Assembly: GCA_900547405.1 (NCBI GenBank)
Contig: URGL01000037.1
Location: forward strand, 1-23,906
Source: an uncultured Eubacteriales bacterium
GTDB taxonomy: Bacteria > Bacillota > Clostridia > Oscillospirales > Oscillospiraceae
Direction: 5' to 3'
Length of the DNA stretch: 23,906 nt
The translations under genes were made by a program, and so were the position numbers. The notes beneath the pieces were generated by a model. The model ran no database searches. It saw only the letters and a list, made by a program, of their open reading frames with translations, and was not told where the DNA came from. Shown in pieces: positions 15,885 through 22,438 of the stretch (position 1 is the stretch's first letter; every line of letters starts with the position of its first letter).

Positions 15885-17072
15885 TTACAGAATGTATTCT
15901 CTCTTGCCGGTCTGCAGGTCTCTCCAAACGGGAGACATGCTCCGCAGATACGCCACCACTTCGGGGACGGCCTTCAGAATATGGTCCATCTCTTCCATGG
16001 TGTTCCACTCACACAGGCTCAGCCGCAGAGAGCCGTGGGCCACATCGTGGACCCGGCCAATGGCCAGCAGCACGTGGCTGGGGTCCAGAGAGCCGGAGGT
16101 GCAGGCGGAGCCGGAGGAGGCGCAGATCCCCTTCTGGTCCAGCAGCAGCAGCAGGCTCTCACCCTCAATGCCCTCGAAGCAGAAGCTCACATTGCCAGGG
16201 AGCCGGTGCTTCAGGTCTCCGTTGACGGCGCTGTGGGGGATCTTGGACAGGCCCTCGATCAGCTTGTCCCGCATGGCGGAGACCTTGGCGGCGTTCTCAT
16301 CGATATGGTCGCAGGCCTCCTTCATAGCGGCGGCCATGCCGCAGATGGCGGGAATGTTCTCGGTGCCGGCCCGCTTGCCCCGCTCCTGAGCGCCGCCCTC
16401 GATGATGTTCACCAGGGGGAAGCCCTTCCGGCAGTAGAGCGCGCCAATGCCCTTGGGGCCATGGAACTTATGGCCGGACAGGCTCAGCATATCGATATTC
16501 TCTTCCTTCACGTTGATGTGCAGATGACCAACGGCCTGAACGGCATCGGTGTGGAAGGGCACCCCGGCCTCCTTGCAGATGGCACCGATCTCAGCGATGG
16601 GCAGGATAGAGCCGATCTCGTTGTTGGCGTACATGGTGGTCACCAGGCAGGTGTCCGGCCGGATGGCATCCTTCACCTGCTGGGCGGTGATGTTGTGGCC
16701 CTGCTTCACATCCAGAAGCTGGACCTCGAAGCCTTCCTTCTCCAGCTTTTTCAGGGTGTGCAGCACGGCATGATGCTCGAAAGCGGTGGAGATGATGTGC
16801 TTCTTTCCCTTCTTCTCCCCCAGCTTGGCGGCGGAAATGATGGCCTGATTGTCGGCCTCAGAACCGCCGGAGGTGAAGATGATCTCCCGGGGCTCGCAGC
16901 CCAGGCAGTTTGCCACAGTCTCCCGGGCGGCATCCAGAGCTTCCTTTGCCTGCTGGCCTACAGAGTGCAGGCTGGAGGGGTTGCCGTAGACGGTGGTCAT
17001 ATAGGGCAGCATGGCGTCGATAGCCGTCTGGCTCATCTTCGTCGTTGCCGCGTTATCTGCGTAAACAGTCAT
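15885..17072 (-). CDS. iscS: IscS/NifS cysteine desulfurase
   Basis: This PLP enzyme converts cysteine to alanine and supplies persulfide sulfur for Fe-S clusters. The 395-residue product has the N-terminal VYADNAATTKMS, the EHHAV His (near 100), the PLP lysine K202 in LSLSGHKFHGPKGIGALY, the phosphate-binding RAGTENI and the active-site loop cysteine C324 in SSGSACTSG. These features fit a class I IscS-type enzyme. An AGGAGG site lies 10 nt ahead of the ATG. It is first in the operon iscS-iscU-rrf2. The operon has a clear promoter and probable operator at 17109-17157. Confidence 0.97.
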   Translation of the reverse strand: MTVYADNAATTKMSQTAIDAMLPYMTTVYGNPSSLHSVGQQAKEALDAARETVANCLGCEPREIIFTSGGSEADNQAIISAAKLGEKKGKKHIISTAFEHHAVLHTLKKLEKEGFEVQLLDVKQGHNITAQQVKDAIRPDTCLVTTMYANNEIGSILPIAEIGAICKEAGVPFHTDAVQAVGHLHINVKEENIDMLSLSGHKFHGPKGIGALYCRKGFPLVNIIEGGAQERGKRAGTENIPAICGMAAAMKEACDHIDENAAKVSAMRDKLIEGLSKIPHSAVNGDLKHRLPGNVSFCFEGIEGESLLLLLDQKGICASSGSACTSGSLDPSHVLLAIGRVHDVAHGSLRLSLCEWNTMEEMDHILKAVPEVVAYLRSMSPVWRDLQTGKREYIL

Positions 17073-17108
17073 AAAAGAAAAACCTCCTAATGGTCGCAGG
17101 GCGCAAGT

Positions 17109-17129
17109 TCCCTACTAACTCTGTAGGGA
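17109..17129. promoter_or_regulatory. Probable Rrf2 operator of the isc operon
   Basis: A perfect inverted repeat TCCCTAC-N7-GTAGGGA spans 17109-17129. It directly abuts the -10 hexamer (17129-17134) and covers the predicted transcription start, a position suited to repression. The regulator is inferred from the Rrf2 gene in the same operon. Confidence 0.65.
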
Positions 17130-17157
17130 GCATACCACATTTTACCTACCTTGTCAA
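17129..17157 (-). promoter_or_regulatory. Sigma-A type promoter of iscS-iscU-rrf2
   Basis: On the minus strand TTGACA (17157-17152, consensus) and TATGCT (17134-17129) are 17 nt apart, with TG one base before the -10 (TGGTATGCT). The 17158-17304 stretch behind it holds only the spoIVB leader; no convincing SigF or SigG promoter could be picked there. Confidence 0.88.
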
Positions 17158-17304
17158 TAGGCAGATCAAAAAAGGGGAACATTCCGTCATTTTCCAGTTT
17201 TTTCCCAACCTTCCTGCCCCGCCCAGATTTCTCGACTTTTTCAGCGGTTAATCCCCTCCCAAAGCGGAATATTAAAAAGGCGGAGAAAGAAAGGAGGGCA
17301 ATTT

Positions 17305-18219
17305 ATGAAGCGAGTCGTTCGCGGGGTTTTTGTTTTTTTATTTATATGTCTGCTGCCGCTGACAGCCCAGGCGGCTGGCACCCTGGTACCCGTTGGGGCG
17401 CTGGTAGGGCTGGAGGTCCACAGCGGCACAGTGACTGTGGCTGCCTTTGATGATCTGCTCGGTCAGGCCGCCCGGGAGGCCGGGCTGAAGGTGGGCGACC
17501 AGATCACCGCCATCAACGGCATCCCCATACGGGAGTCAGAGCAGGTCTCTCAGGCCCTGGATTCCGGATCCGGCATTGCGGATATCCAGATCCTGCGGGG
17601 CAGCAAAGCCATTCGTCTGCAATTGGAGCCCAAGGAGCAGGAGGGCCGACGGTTTTTGGGGGTCTATCTGCGCCAGGGCATCTCCGGCATCGGCACCGTC
17701 ACCTGGTATGACCCGGACACCGGCACCTTCGCCGCTCTGGGCCACGGCGTCAGCACCGCCAAGGACTGCCTGCTGCCCCTGGTCAGCGGCAGCATCTATC
17801 CCGCCCAGGCGGTAGCCGCCCAAAAAGGCAAGGCGGGAGAACCGGGCCTGTTAAAGGGCAAGGCCCTGTCGGAATCCCCCATGGGCACCATCCTTCGCAA
17901 CACGCCCCAGGGCATTTTCGGTGCCGTGAATGGAGCCTTTTCCGGTCAGCCTCTCCCGGTAGCCGCCTGGGAGGACCTGCATACCGGTACCGCTGCCATC
18001 CGCTCCACAGTCCAGGGCGATGAACCCCGGGAATATTCTGTGGAAATTCTGAAAATATATCCAAAAGACCGCCAAACCGGCCGAAATCTCTTGCTGAAGG
18101 TCACAGACCCGGAGCTGATTGCCGCCACCGGCGGGATCGTGCAGGGCATGTCGGGCTCGCCCATCCTCCAGGACGGAAAACTGGTCGGGGCGGTGACCCA
18201 TGTGTGTGTACGTCAATGA
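17305..18219 (+). CDS. spoIVB: SpoIVB sporulation serine peptidase, C-terminally truncated by insertion
   Basis: In sporulation SpoIVB is secreted from the forespore and cleaves SpoIVFA, which leads to activation of SigK in the mother cell. The product has an N-terminal membrane/signal segment (VFVFLFICLLPLTAQAAG), a PDZ domain (about 43-108, with AGLKVGDQITAINGIPI) and the S55 peptidase domain with H147 in FAALGHGVS, D268 and S285 in GIVQGMSGSPI. Family proteins continue after AVTHV with about 30 further residues (typically FVNDPT.GYG); here the frame reads CVRQ and stops. The catalytic residues survive, but the conserved end is missing and mobile-element genes follow. AAGGAGG precedes the ATG. 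In Firmicutes spo0A normally comes next; it is not here. Confidence 0.93.
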   Translation: MKRVVRGVFVFLFICLLPLTAQAAGTLVPVGALVGLEVHSGTVTVAAFDDLLGQAAREAGLKVGDQITAINGIPIRESEQVSQALDSGSGIADIQILRGSKAIRLQLEPKEQEGRRFLGVYLRQGISGIGTVTWYDPDTGTFAALGHGVSTAKDCLLPLVSGSIYPAQAVAAQKGKAGEPGLLKGKALSESPMGTILRNTPQGIFGAVNGAFSGQPLPVAAWEDLHTGTAAIRSTVQGDEPREYSVEILKIYPKDRQTGRNLLLKVTDPELIAATGGIVQGMSGSPILQDGKLVGAVTHVCVRQ

Positions 18220-18220
18220 T
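18193..18220. other. Predicted left attachment junction (attL) of the conjugative element
   Basis: Similarity to SpoIVB stops at the codons for THV (about 18192-18203) and element-type sequence follows. The bases GTCAATGAT at 18212-18220 would encode the expected VND in another frame, so the attachment core may resemble its target. The exact crossover cannot be set without the right end or an empty site. Confidence 0.5.
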
Positions 18221-18294
18221 ACCACCACCCAAAAAGAAGTGTTTCCTCAACTTATTATCACAGTTAATCGAGCTTTGCGAAGCCAAACAGGAAT

Positions 18295-18323
18295 AAAGCA
18301 CGTCCTCCGGGATGTGCTTTTTT
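18295..18323 (+). terminator. Intrinsic terminator ahead of the ParB-like gene
   Basis: An 11-bp stem (18295-18305 with 18310-18320, one G-U pair) with a UCCG loop runs into six T (18318-18323). Only 27 nt separate it from the ATG at 18351, so it either insulates the element from spoIVB transcription or acts as an attenuator. A small GCTT/AAGC hairpin lies just upstream at 18272-18283. Confidence 0.8.
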
Positions 18324-18350
18324 CTATAACAAATTAACAAGGAGCTTTTT

Positions 18351-19232
18351 ATGCCAAAGAAACCACCCGCAACCCTGGGCATCATCTACCGTATGCCCCT
18401 GGAAGATTTGCACCCGCATCCGTTGAACCCCTATGGCGTTCGGGATGACCCCGCCATGCAGGAATTGGTTGGAAGCGTCAAAGAAAACGGGGTCCTTATC
18501 CCGGCAATCGCCAGACCCAGAAAGGAAGGTGGATACGAATTGATTTCAGGTCATCGCAGAAAGTATGCTTGTGAACAGCTGGGACAGGATACCATGCCGG
18601 TTATGGTCCTTAACCTGAAAGATGATGATGCCATCATTCGGATGATCGACAGCAATATTCAGCGGGAAAACATTCTTCCCTCAGAACGCGCCAAAGCTTA
18701 CAAGCTGAAGATGGAAGCCGTCAAGCGAAAGGCTGGCAGACCACAAAAGAATGCCGAAAACAATTCGCCGAAAATTTCGGCGAATTTCCGAAGCGACGAT
18801 TCCATCGGAGATCAGGAGGGTATCAGCGGCGATACCATTCGCAATTACATCTCTCTGACCAACCTGACACCGCCGCTCATGCAAATGGTGGACGATGGGA
18901 AAATTGCCCTCTCCCCTGCTTATCAGCTGGCTTCTCTCAACGAGAAAGAACAAGAGCTTCTGGTGGAAACCATTGGAAGCGAACAGTCTACCCCCTCCCT
19001 TTCCCAGGCCCAGCGCATGAAGAAGCTGAGCCAGTCCGGTGAACTGAACGAGGATACCATGCTCTCCATTATGATGGAGCAGAAAAAGCCGGTGCAGGCC
19101 AACATCACCCTCTCCGGGGAACGGCTGCGCAAATACTTTCCCCGCTCCTACTCTCCCATCCAGATGGAGGAGGTGATCTTCAAGCTGCTGGAAGCGTGGC
19201 AGCGCAAACGGCAGCGGGAACAAAGCCGCTAA
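18351..19232 (+). CDS. ParB-like partition/regulatory protein of the element
   Basis: The 293-residue product has a ParB N-terminal nuclease/CTPase-like domain. Residues 10-110 carry PLEDLHPHPLNPYG, the ISGHRRKYACEQLG box and the DSNIQRENILPSERAKAYKLK segment that leads into the helix-turn-helix region (about 160-200, GISGDTIRNYISLTNLTPPL). Such proteins stand at the front of Tn1549-family elements, where a role in stability or gene control is assumed but not proven. AAGGAG lies ahead of the ATG. A 25-bp palindrome sits in the linker-coding region (18762-18786). No ParA partner is present nearby. Confidence 0.88.
   Translation: MPKKPPATLGIIYRMPLEDLHPHPLNPYGVRDDPAMQELVGSVKENGVLIPAIARPRKEGGYELISGHRRKYACEQLGQDTMPVMVLNLKDDDAIIRMIDSNIQRENILPSERAKAYKLKMEAVKRKAGRPQKNAENNSPKISANFRSDDSIGDQEGISGDTIRNYISLTNLTPPLMQMVDDGKIALSPAYQLASLNEKEQELLVETIGSEQSTPSLSQAQRMKKLSQSGELNEDTMLSIMMEQKKPVQANITLSGERLRKYFPRSYSPIQMEEVIFKLLEAWQRKRQREQSR
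18762..18786. repeat. 25-bp perfect palindrome inside the ParB-like gene
   Basis: Arms of 12 bp (AATTCGCCGAAA and TTTCGGCGAATT) flank a single central A. It lies within the linker between the ParB box and the helix-turn-helix. It does not match the chromosomal parS consensus TGTTTCACGTGAAACA. Confidence 0.7.
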
Positions 19233-19254
19233 AACTGAATATCCCCAACACTTG

Positions 19255-19286
19255 CCGGACAAGCCCCTGCTTGCCCGGTTCTTTTT
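19255..19286 (+). terminator. Intrinsic terminator behind the ParB-like gene
   Basis: CCGG-A-CAAGC, loop CCCT, GCTTG-C-CCGG (one A/C mismatch) is followed by TTCTTTTT. The next gene's ribosome binding site (AGGAGG) starts only a few bases later, so no room is left for a separate promoter and the downstream genes depend on read-through. Confidence 0.75.
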
Positions 19287-19298
19287 ATAGGAGGACTT

Positions 19299-19916
19299 AT
19301 GCACATTCGTAAACCCACTTACAAGAAGGAGGATGTGGACTGCAAACTCTGTACGGAGTATCGGGGCAAAAAACATCCCTGCCCCCATGATGTGTGCCCG
19401 TTCATTGCGGAACGCATTGAAGCCGGTGCCGTTACCTATTGGAATGCAGTCAATGCCATGTTTTCCCCGCTGTACCGCTTCTCTCGCCGCCTGCCAAAGC
19501 TGGCAGAGGAATATTCCGGAACTATTTTCCTGGATGATCGCCACCGCTCCCGCATGGAGTTCCTGAATACCCAGCTTGGCTACGTTCCGGGCCGCAACAC
19601 GCCTGCCTACTACGCCGCCATGTACCTGCTGACTTCCAATGAGATCATCTACTGGCGCATGGCAAACTGCTTCTGCCGCAATAGCCTTGATTTCCGGTAC
19701 GCCATTCTCCGGGGCATTACCACTTACAACTATGCACTGTACCGTGCCGCTCTGGCACTGACCACAGACCGACAGGGTGTAACCGTATCCGAGCTGGACG
19801 ATACCGAGCTTATCGGGGATGAGGTTTTTCGGCTCATCATCAATGCCATGCTCATTGCAAGGTACGGTTTGACCGCCATGAAGCTGGCAAAGGAGGTAGA
19901 TACCAATGACGGCTGA
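19299..19916 (+). CDS. Conserved element protein of unknown function with N-terminal Cys cluster
   Basis: The 205-residue product starts with four cysteines in zinc-ribbon-like spacing, C15-x2-C18-x9-C28-x4-C33 (CKLC...CPHDVC). The rest looks mostly helical, including IFLDDRHRSRMEFLNTQLGY and a tyrosine-rich part (YNYALYRAALAL). The IFLDDRHRSRMEF segment loosely recalls the small phage/plasmid family DUF6075, but I am not sure. AGGAGG precedes the ATG. The gene overlaps the next by 11 nt. It lies in the replication/maintenance region of the element, before repA, so a role in element upkeep rather than DNA transport is plausible; no function can be assigned. Confidence 0.8.
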   Translation: MHIRKPTYKKEDVDCKLCTEYRGKKHPCPHDVCPFIAERIEAGAVTYWNAVNAMFSPLYRFSRRLPKLAEEYSGTIFLDDRHRSRMEFLNTQLGYVPGRNTPAYYAAMYLLTSNEIIYWRMANCFCRNSLDFRYAILRGITTYNYALYRAALALTTDRQGVTVSELDDTELIGDEVFRLIINAMLIARYGLTAMKLAKEVDTNDG

Positions 19917-20241
19917 TTTCGGTGTTTCCTGTGGTCACACAGAGTATTCCAACATCCGCTTCGAGGATGGGACACGGCACATGGTTATCTTTGAGGCGGC
20001 ACATGATTTGCCGGAGCTGGAAGAATTTCGCCTGGAACTGCCCATTCCGTACCGGGATATGTCCTACCGGGTGCGGCTGTTTCTGACCGACACAGCGTAC
20101 AAGACCATTCGACTTTGGGCCGCCGCAGACAAGGTGCGTATCTTGCACCACGCAAACGTAATCAACGGGTATCTCGTTGACGATAGAAAACGTAGAAAAA
20201 CAAAACATCCAACCAAATCTAAGGAGGAAAATGAACTATGA
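19906..20241 (+). CDS. Small element protein, paralogue of the 22034-22342 product
   Basis: The 111-residue product has no function I can name. The core is FEDGTRHMVIFEA ... YRVRLFLTDTAYKTIRLW ... VRILHHANVINGYLVDD, which aligns with the product of 22034-22342 (FDENTRHMIIFHV ... KMRLYLSEKGYAKAL ... IRILSHAKVKNGELRYD). The C-terminus is a basic tail (RKRRKTKHPTKSK). The ATG has GGAGG ahead and overlaps the previous gene by 11 nt; its stop overlaps the next ATG (ATGA). It is therefore translated in a tightly coupled set with its neighbours. Confidence 0.8.
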   Translation: MTADFGVSCGHTEYSNIRFEDGTRHMVIFEAAHDLPELEEFRLELPIPYRDMSYRVRLFLTDTAYKTIRLWAAADKVRILHHANVINGYLVDDRKRRKTKHPTKSKEENEL

Positions 20242-20756
20242 CTATTCACGAAACCATGCTTTCTACATTCGCTGAAATCTGTGCGGAACTGGCTGTCCGG
20301 GGCAGCTATACGGGAGCTGCTGTTATGTCCCTTACCGAACAGGTCTGCTGGGAAAATCTATTCCACGAAATTCGTGACCGGGCCGAGCCCGTCTATGTCT
20401 TTGACGCAAACGGCCTGCTCTCTGCGGCTCTCAAGTACCGTGGCCGGAAGCTCTTTGACAGCAACGCAACGCTGCTGTGGCGTGAGCCTACCCATTCCGA
20501 AGAAGATGACGAGCTGGACACGACCCGGTATCTGGAAATGTGGCTGTTGGAGGATATGACCCTGGCGGTCACTTCCTGCTTCCAGGTGGACTACGAAGGC
20601 AGCGATGGTGATTACACCACGGAGTACCGGGAGTACAAGGGCAGCCAGTGGCCGTCCACGGAGGCCGCCCCTGACCTGTTCGATTTCCTGGAGCATCTTG
20701 CCGACCTGTGCCCGGAGGACTTCGACCCTGAAGAAGATGTGATCTACGAATCCTGA
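20238..20756 (+). CDS. Acidic element protein of unknown function
   Basis: The 172-residue product is strongly acidic, especially in the second half (HSEEDDELD, EDFDPEEDVIYES), with few basic residues there. No family is recognised. The ATG overlaps the previous stop (ATGA) and AAGGAGG lies upstream. Acidic proteins in conjugative elements include anti-restriction DNA mimics such as ArdA, but no ArdA motif is visible, so this is only a possibility. repA follows after a short gap. Confidence 0.78.
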   Translation: MTIHETMLSTFAEICAELAVRGSYTGAAVMSLTEQVCWENLFHEIRDRAEPVYVFDANGLLSAALKYRGRKLFDSNATLLWREPTHSEEDDELDTTRYLEMWLLEDMTLAVTSCFQVDYEGSDGDYTTEYREYKGSQWPSTEAAPDLFDFLEHLADLCPEDFDPEEDVIYES

Positions 20757-20794
20757 TTTTCCTACACAGTCAGGCGGCGAGGAGGTGAGATACA

Positions 20795-21640
20795 ATCGCC
20801 GTATTTCGTGTAGACAAAACCAAGGATTACACTGTTATGGCCAACCACCATCTGCGGAACAAAGCGCTGTCCCTGAAGGCAAAGGGTCTACTGTCGCTTA
20901 TGCTCTCCCTGCCAGAGGATTGGGACTATACCACCAGAGGGCTGTCCTGCATCTGTAAAGATGGTGTGGACAGTATTCGGGTCGGTATTCAGGAGCTTGA
21001 AGCCAACGGCTATCTTGTTCGGGAACGCCGCCGGAACGGAAATGGCCAGTACGGTGCCATCGAGTACACAATTCTGGAAAAGCCCCGGCAAGTGGCAATT
21101 CCGCCTCCCGTTCAGGAAAAACCTATATTGGAAAATCCAACGCAGGTAATTCCCATGCAGGTTCTTCCTACGCAGGAGATTCCCGCACAATTAAATATAG
21201 AAGAATTAAATACTCAAAAATCAAATACAGATGAATCAAATACACATTCATTCTTTCCGTCCGATGCCCAAAACGAAGGACAGACAGAAATATGGGATGT
21301 AAGAGAGCGCATCAAGTATCAGATTGAATACGATTGGCTCCGGGGGCAATTCCGGCAGGAACAAGTGGACGAGCTGCTGGAAATCATGCTGGAGGTTGCT
21401 ATGAACCGCAGCGAAACCATCCGTATCGGCAGGGATGCCGAATATCCCACCCAATATGTCCAGGAGAGGTTTCGGAAAATTACCTCCGCACACATAGAGC
21501 GTGTGTTGGAGGGCATTGCGGATAACCGCACCCAGGTACGGAACACCAAAGCCTACCTGTTGGCGGCCCTGTTCAACTCCGTGTCCACCATAGATCACTA
21601 CTACACCATACAATACAACCATGATTATCGCAGCCCTTAG
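20795..21640 (+). CDS. repA: RepA_N replication initiator, probable non-AUG start
   Basis: This is a replication initiator of the RepA_N type with a C-terminal DUF6017-like domain, used by Tn1549-family elements for replication during transfer. The N-terminal winged-helix domain reads IAVFRVDKTKDYTVMANHHLRN ... LKAKGLLSLMLSLPEDWDY ... GVDSIRVGIQELEANGYL. A linker with TQVIP/MQVLP/TQEIP repeats and an LNTQKSNT-type run follows, then the C-terminal domain (WLRGQFRQEQVDELLEIMLEVAMN ... NTKAYLLAALFNSV). The family's first strand (IAVFRVDKTKDYTV) is in frame before the first ATG (20837), but the only codons after the upstream stop (20786) are GAT ACA ATC. GGAGG at 20781-20785 is well spaced for ATC at 20795. 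The conservative start is 20837. Confidence 0.82.
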   Translation: MAVFRVDKTKDYTVMANHHLRNKALSLKAKGLLSLMLSLPEDWDYTTRGLSCICKDGVDSIRVGIQELEANGYLVRERRRNGNGQYGAIEYTILEKPRQVAIPPPVQEKPILENPTQVIPMQVLPTQEIPAQLNIEELNTQKSNTDESNTHSFFPSDAQNEGQTEIWDVRERIKYQIEYDWLRGQFRQEQVDELLEIMLEVAMNRSETIRIGRDAEYPTQYVQERFRKITSAHIERVLEGIADNRTQVRNTKAYLLAALFNSVSTIDHYYTIQYNHDYRSP

Positions 21641-21687
21641 CGGCTGCATTCTTCATGCCCGGAAGTCGGGAGAAAGGATGAAATGAC

Positions 21688-22044
21688 GTGAAAAGACCGT
21701 TTGCCTACATTACCGCCCATTGGGGCGACTGCACCGAGGATAACATGAAGCTGGCTGCCAAATATTGCCGTGCCGTCTATGATGCCGGATACCAGCCCAT
21801 TTGTCCTATGATGATGCACTCGCTTTTCCTGAGAGAGGCCATCCCCCAGGAGCATAAGGACGGCTTGGATATGTCCAAGGACTATCTTTACCGCTCCGCT
21901 CTGCTGGTGGTCTGCGGAAATGCTGTGGACGAAACGATGAAAAATGACATTGCTTTAGCTGCCCGGTTTCACAAACCGGCCACTACTCTGGAAGGTATTC
22001 TCACCGTAAAGGGTCAGGGCCGGAGGTGCCCCAATGGCAGCTAA
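21688..22044 (+). CDS. Nucleoside-deoxyribosyltransferase-like (DUF4406/DUF7768-type) protein
   Basis: The 118-residue product resembles the small nucleoside 2-deoxyribosyltransferase-like families common on phages and conjugative elements. The visible pattern is FAYITAHWGDCTEDN (first strand and loop), YCRAVYDAGYQPICPMMMH and a final ALLVVCGNAVDETMKNDIALAARFHKP segment. Substrate and activity cannot be read; the family may bind nucleotides. The start is a GTG at 21688 with AAAGGA ahead; near upstream ATGs run into stops. It overlaps the next gene by 11 nt. Confidence 0.78.
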   Translation: MKRPFAYITAHWGDCTEDNMKLAAKYCRAVYDAGYQPICPMMMHSLFLREAIPQEHKDGLDMSKDYLYRSALLVVCGNAVDETMKNDIALAARFHKPATTLEGILTVKGQGRRCPNGS

Positions 22045-22342
22045 AACCATTACCCAGCTCCTGGAGGAAGCCAGAATCCGCGCCGGTGCCCAGAATTACA
22101 AAGGGCATGACTACATGGATTTGGCCCGGTTTGACGAAAATACCAGGCACATGATTATCTTCCATGTCCTGACCAACGATTCCACGGTGGGTGACAAGGG
22201 CGATAAGATGCGGCTGTATCTCTCCGAAAAGGGCTATGCCAAAGCTCTGGAAAACCAGAAAAACGGTCACATCCGCATCCTCTCTCACGCGAAAGTGAAG
22301 AATGGGGAATTGCGCTATGACCGAAAAGACCAGATCAGATAA
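22034..22342 (+). CDS. Small element protein, paralogue of the 19906-20241 product
   Basis: The 102-residue product has the same core as the protein at 19906-20241: FDENTRHMIIFHV, then KMRLYLSEKGYAKAL, then IRILSHAKVKNGELRYD. It has an additional N-terminal helix (TITQLLEEARIRAGAQNYKGHDYMDLAR) and lacks the other's basic tail. GGAGG precedes the ATG, which lies 11 nt inside the previous gene, exactly as in the paralogue. Function unknown. Confidence 0.8.
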   Translation: MAAKTITQLLEEARIRAGAQNYKGHDYMDLARFDENTRHMIIFHVLTNDSTVGDKGDKMRLYLSEKGYAKALENQKNGHIRILSHAKVKNGELRYDRKDQIR

Positions 22343-22355
22343 AGGAGGTTCCCAT

Positions 22356-22394
22356 ATGAAAAGTCTGCTGCGCCGCCTGGTGGTTCCGCCCTAG
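22356..22394 (+). CDS. Possible 12-residue peptide ORF
   Basis: MKSLLRRLVVPP is preceded by a near-perfect AAAGGAGG (22341-22348) at 7 nt spacing, which starts on the stop codon of the previous gene. It is too short to judge by composition. It could be a leader peptide controlling translation of pcfB (44 nt further on) or a remnant. Confidence 0.4.
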   Translation: MKSLLRRLVVPP

Positions 22395-22438
22395 CATTCC
22401 TGCTTCTCCCCACAAACGTAAGAAAGGAGTGATTCACC

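Noticed and set aside
18220..18344. Continuation of SpoIVB by a simple frameshift
   Set aside because: The alternative frame gives VND at the expected place, but the following residues (TTTQKEVFPQ...) do not match the conserved SpoIVB end (PT.GYG...), so insertion explains it better than an indel.
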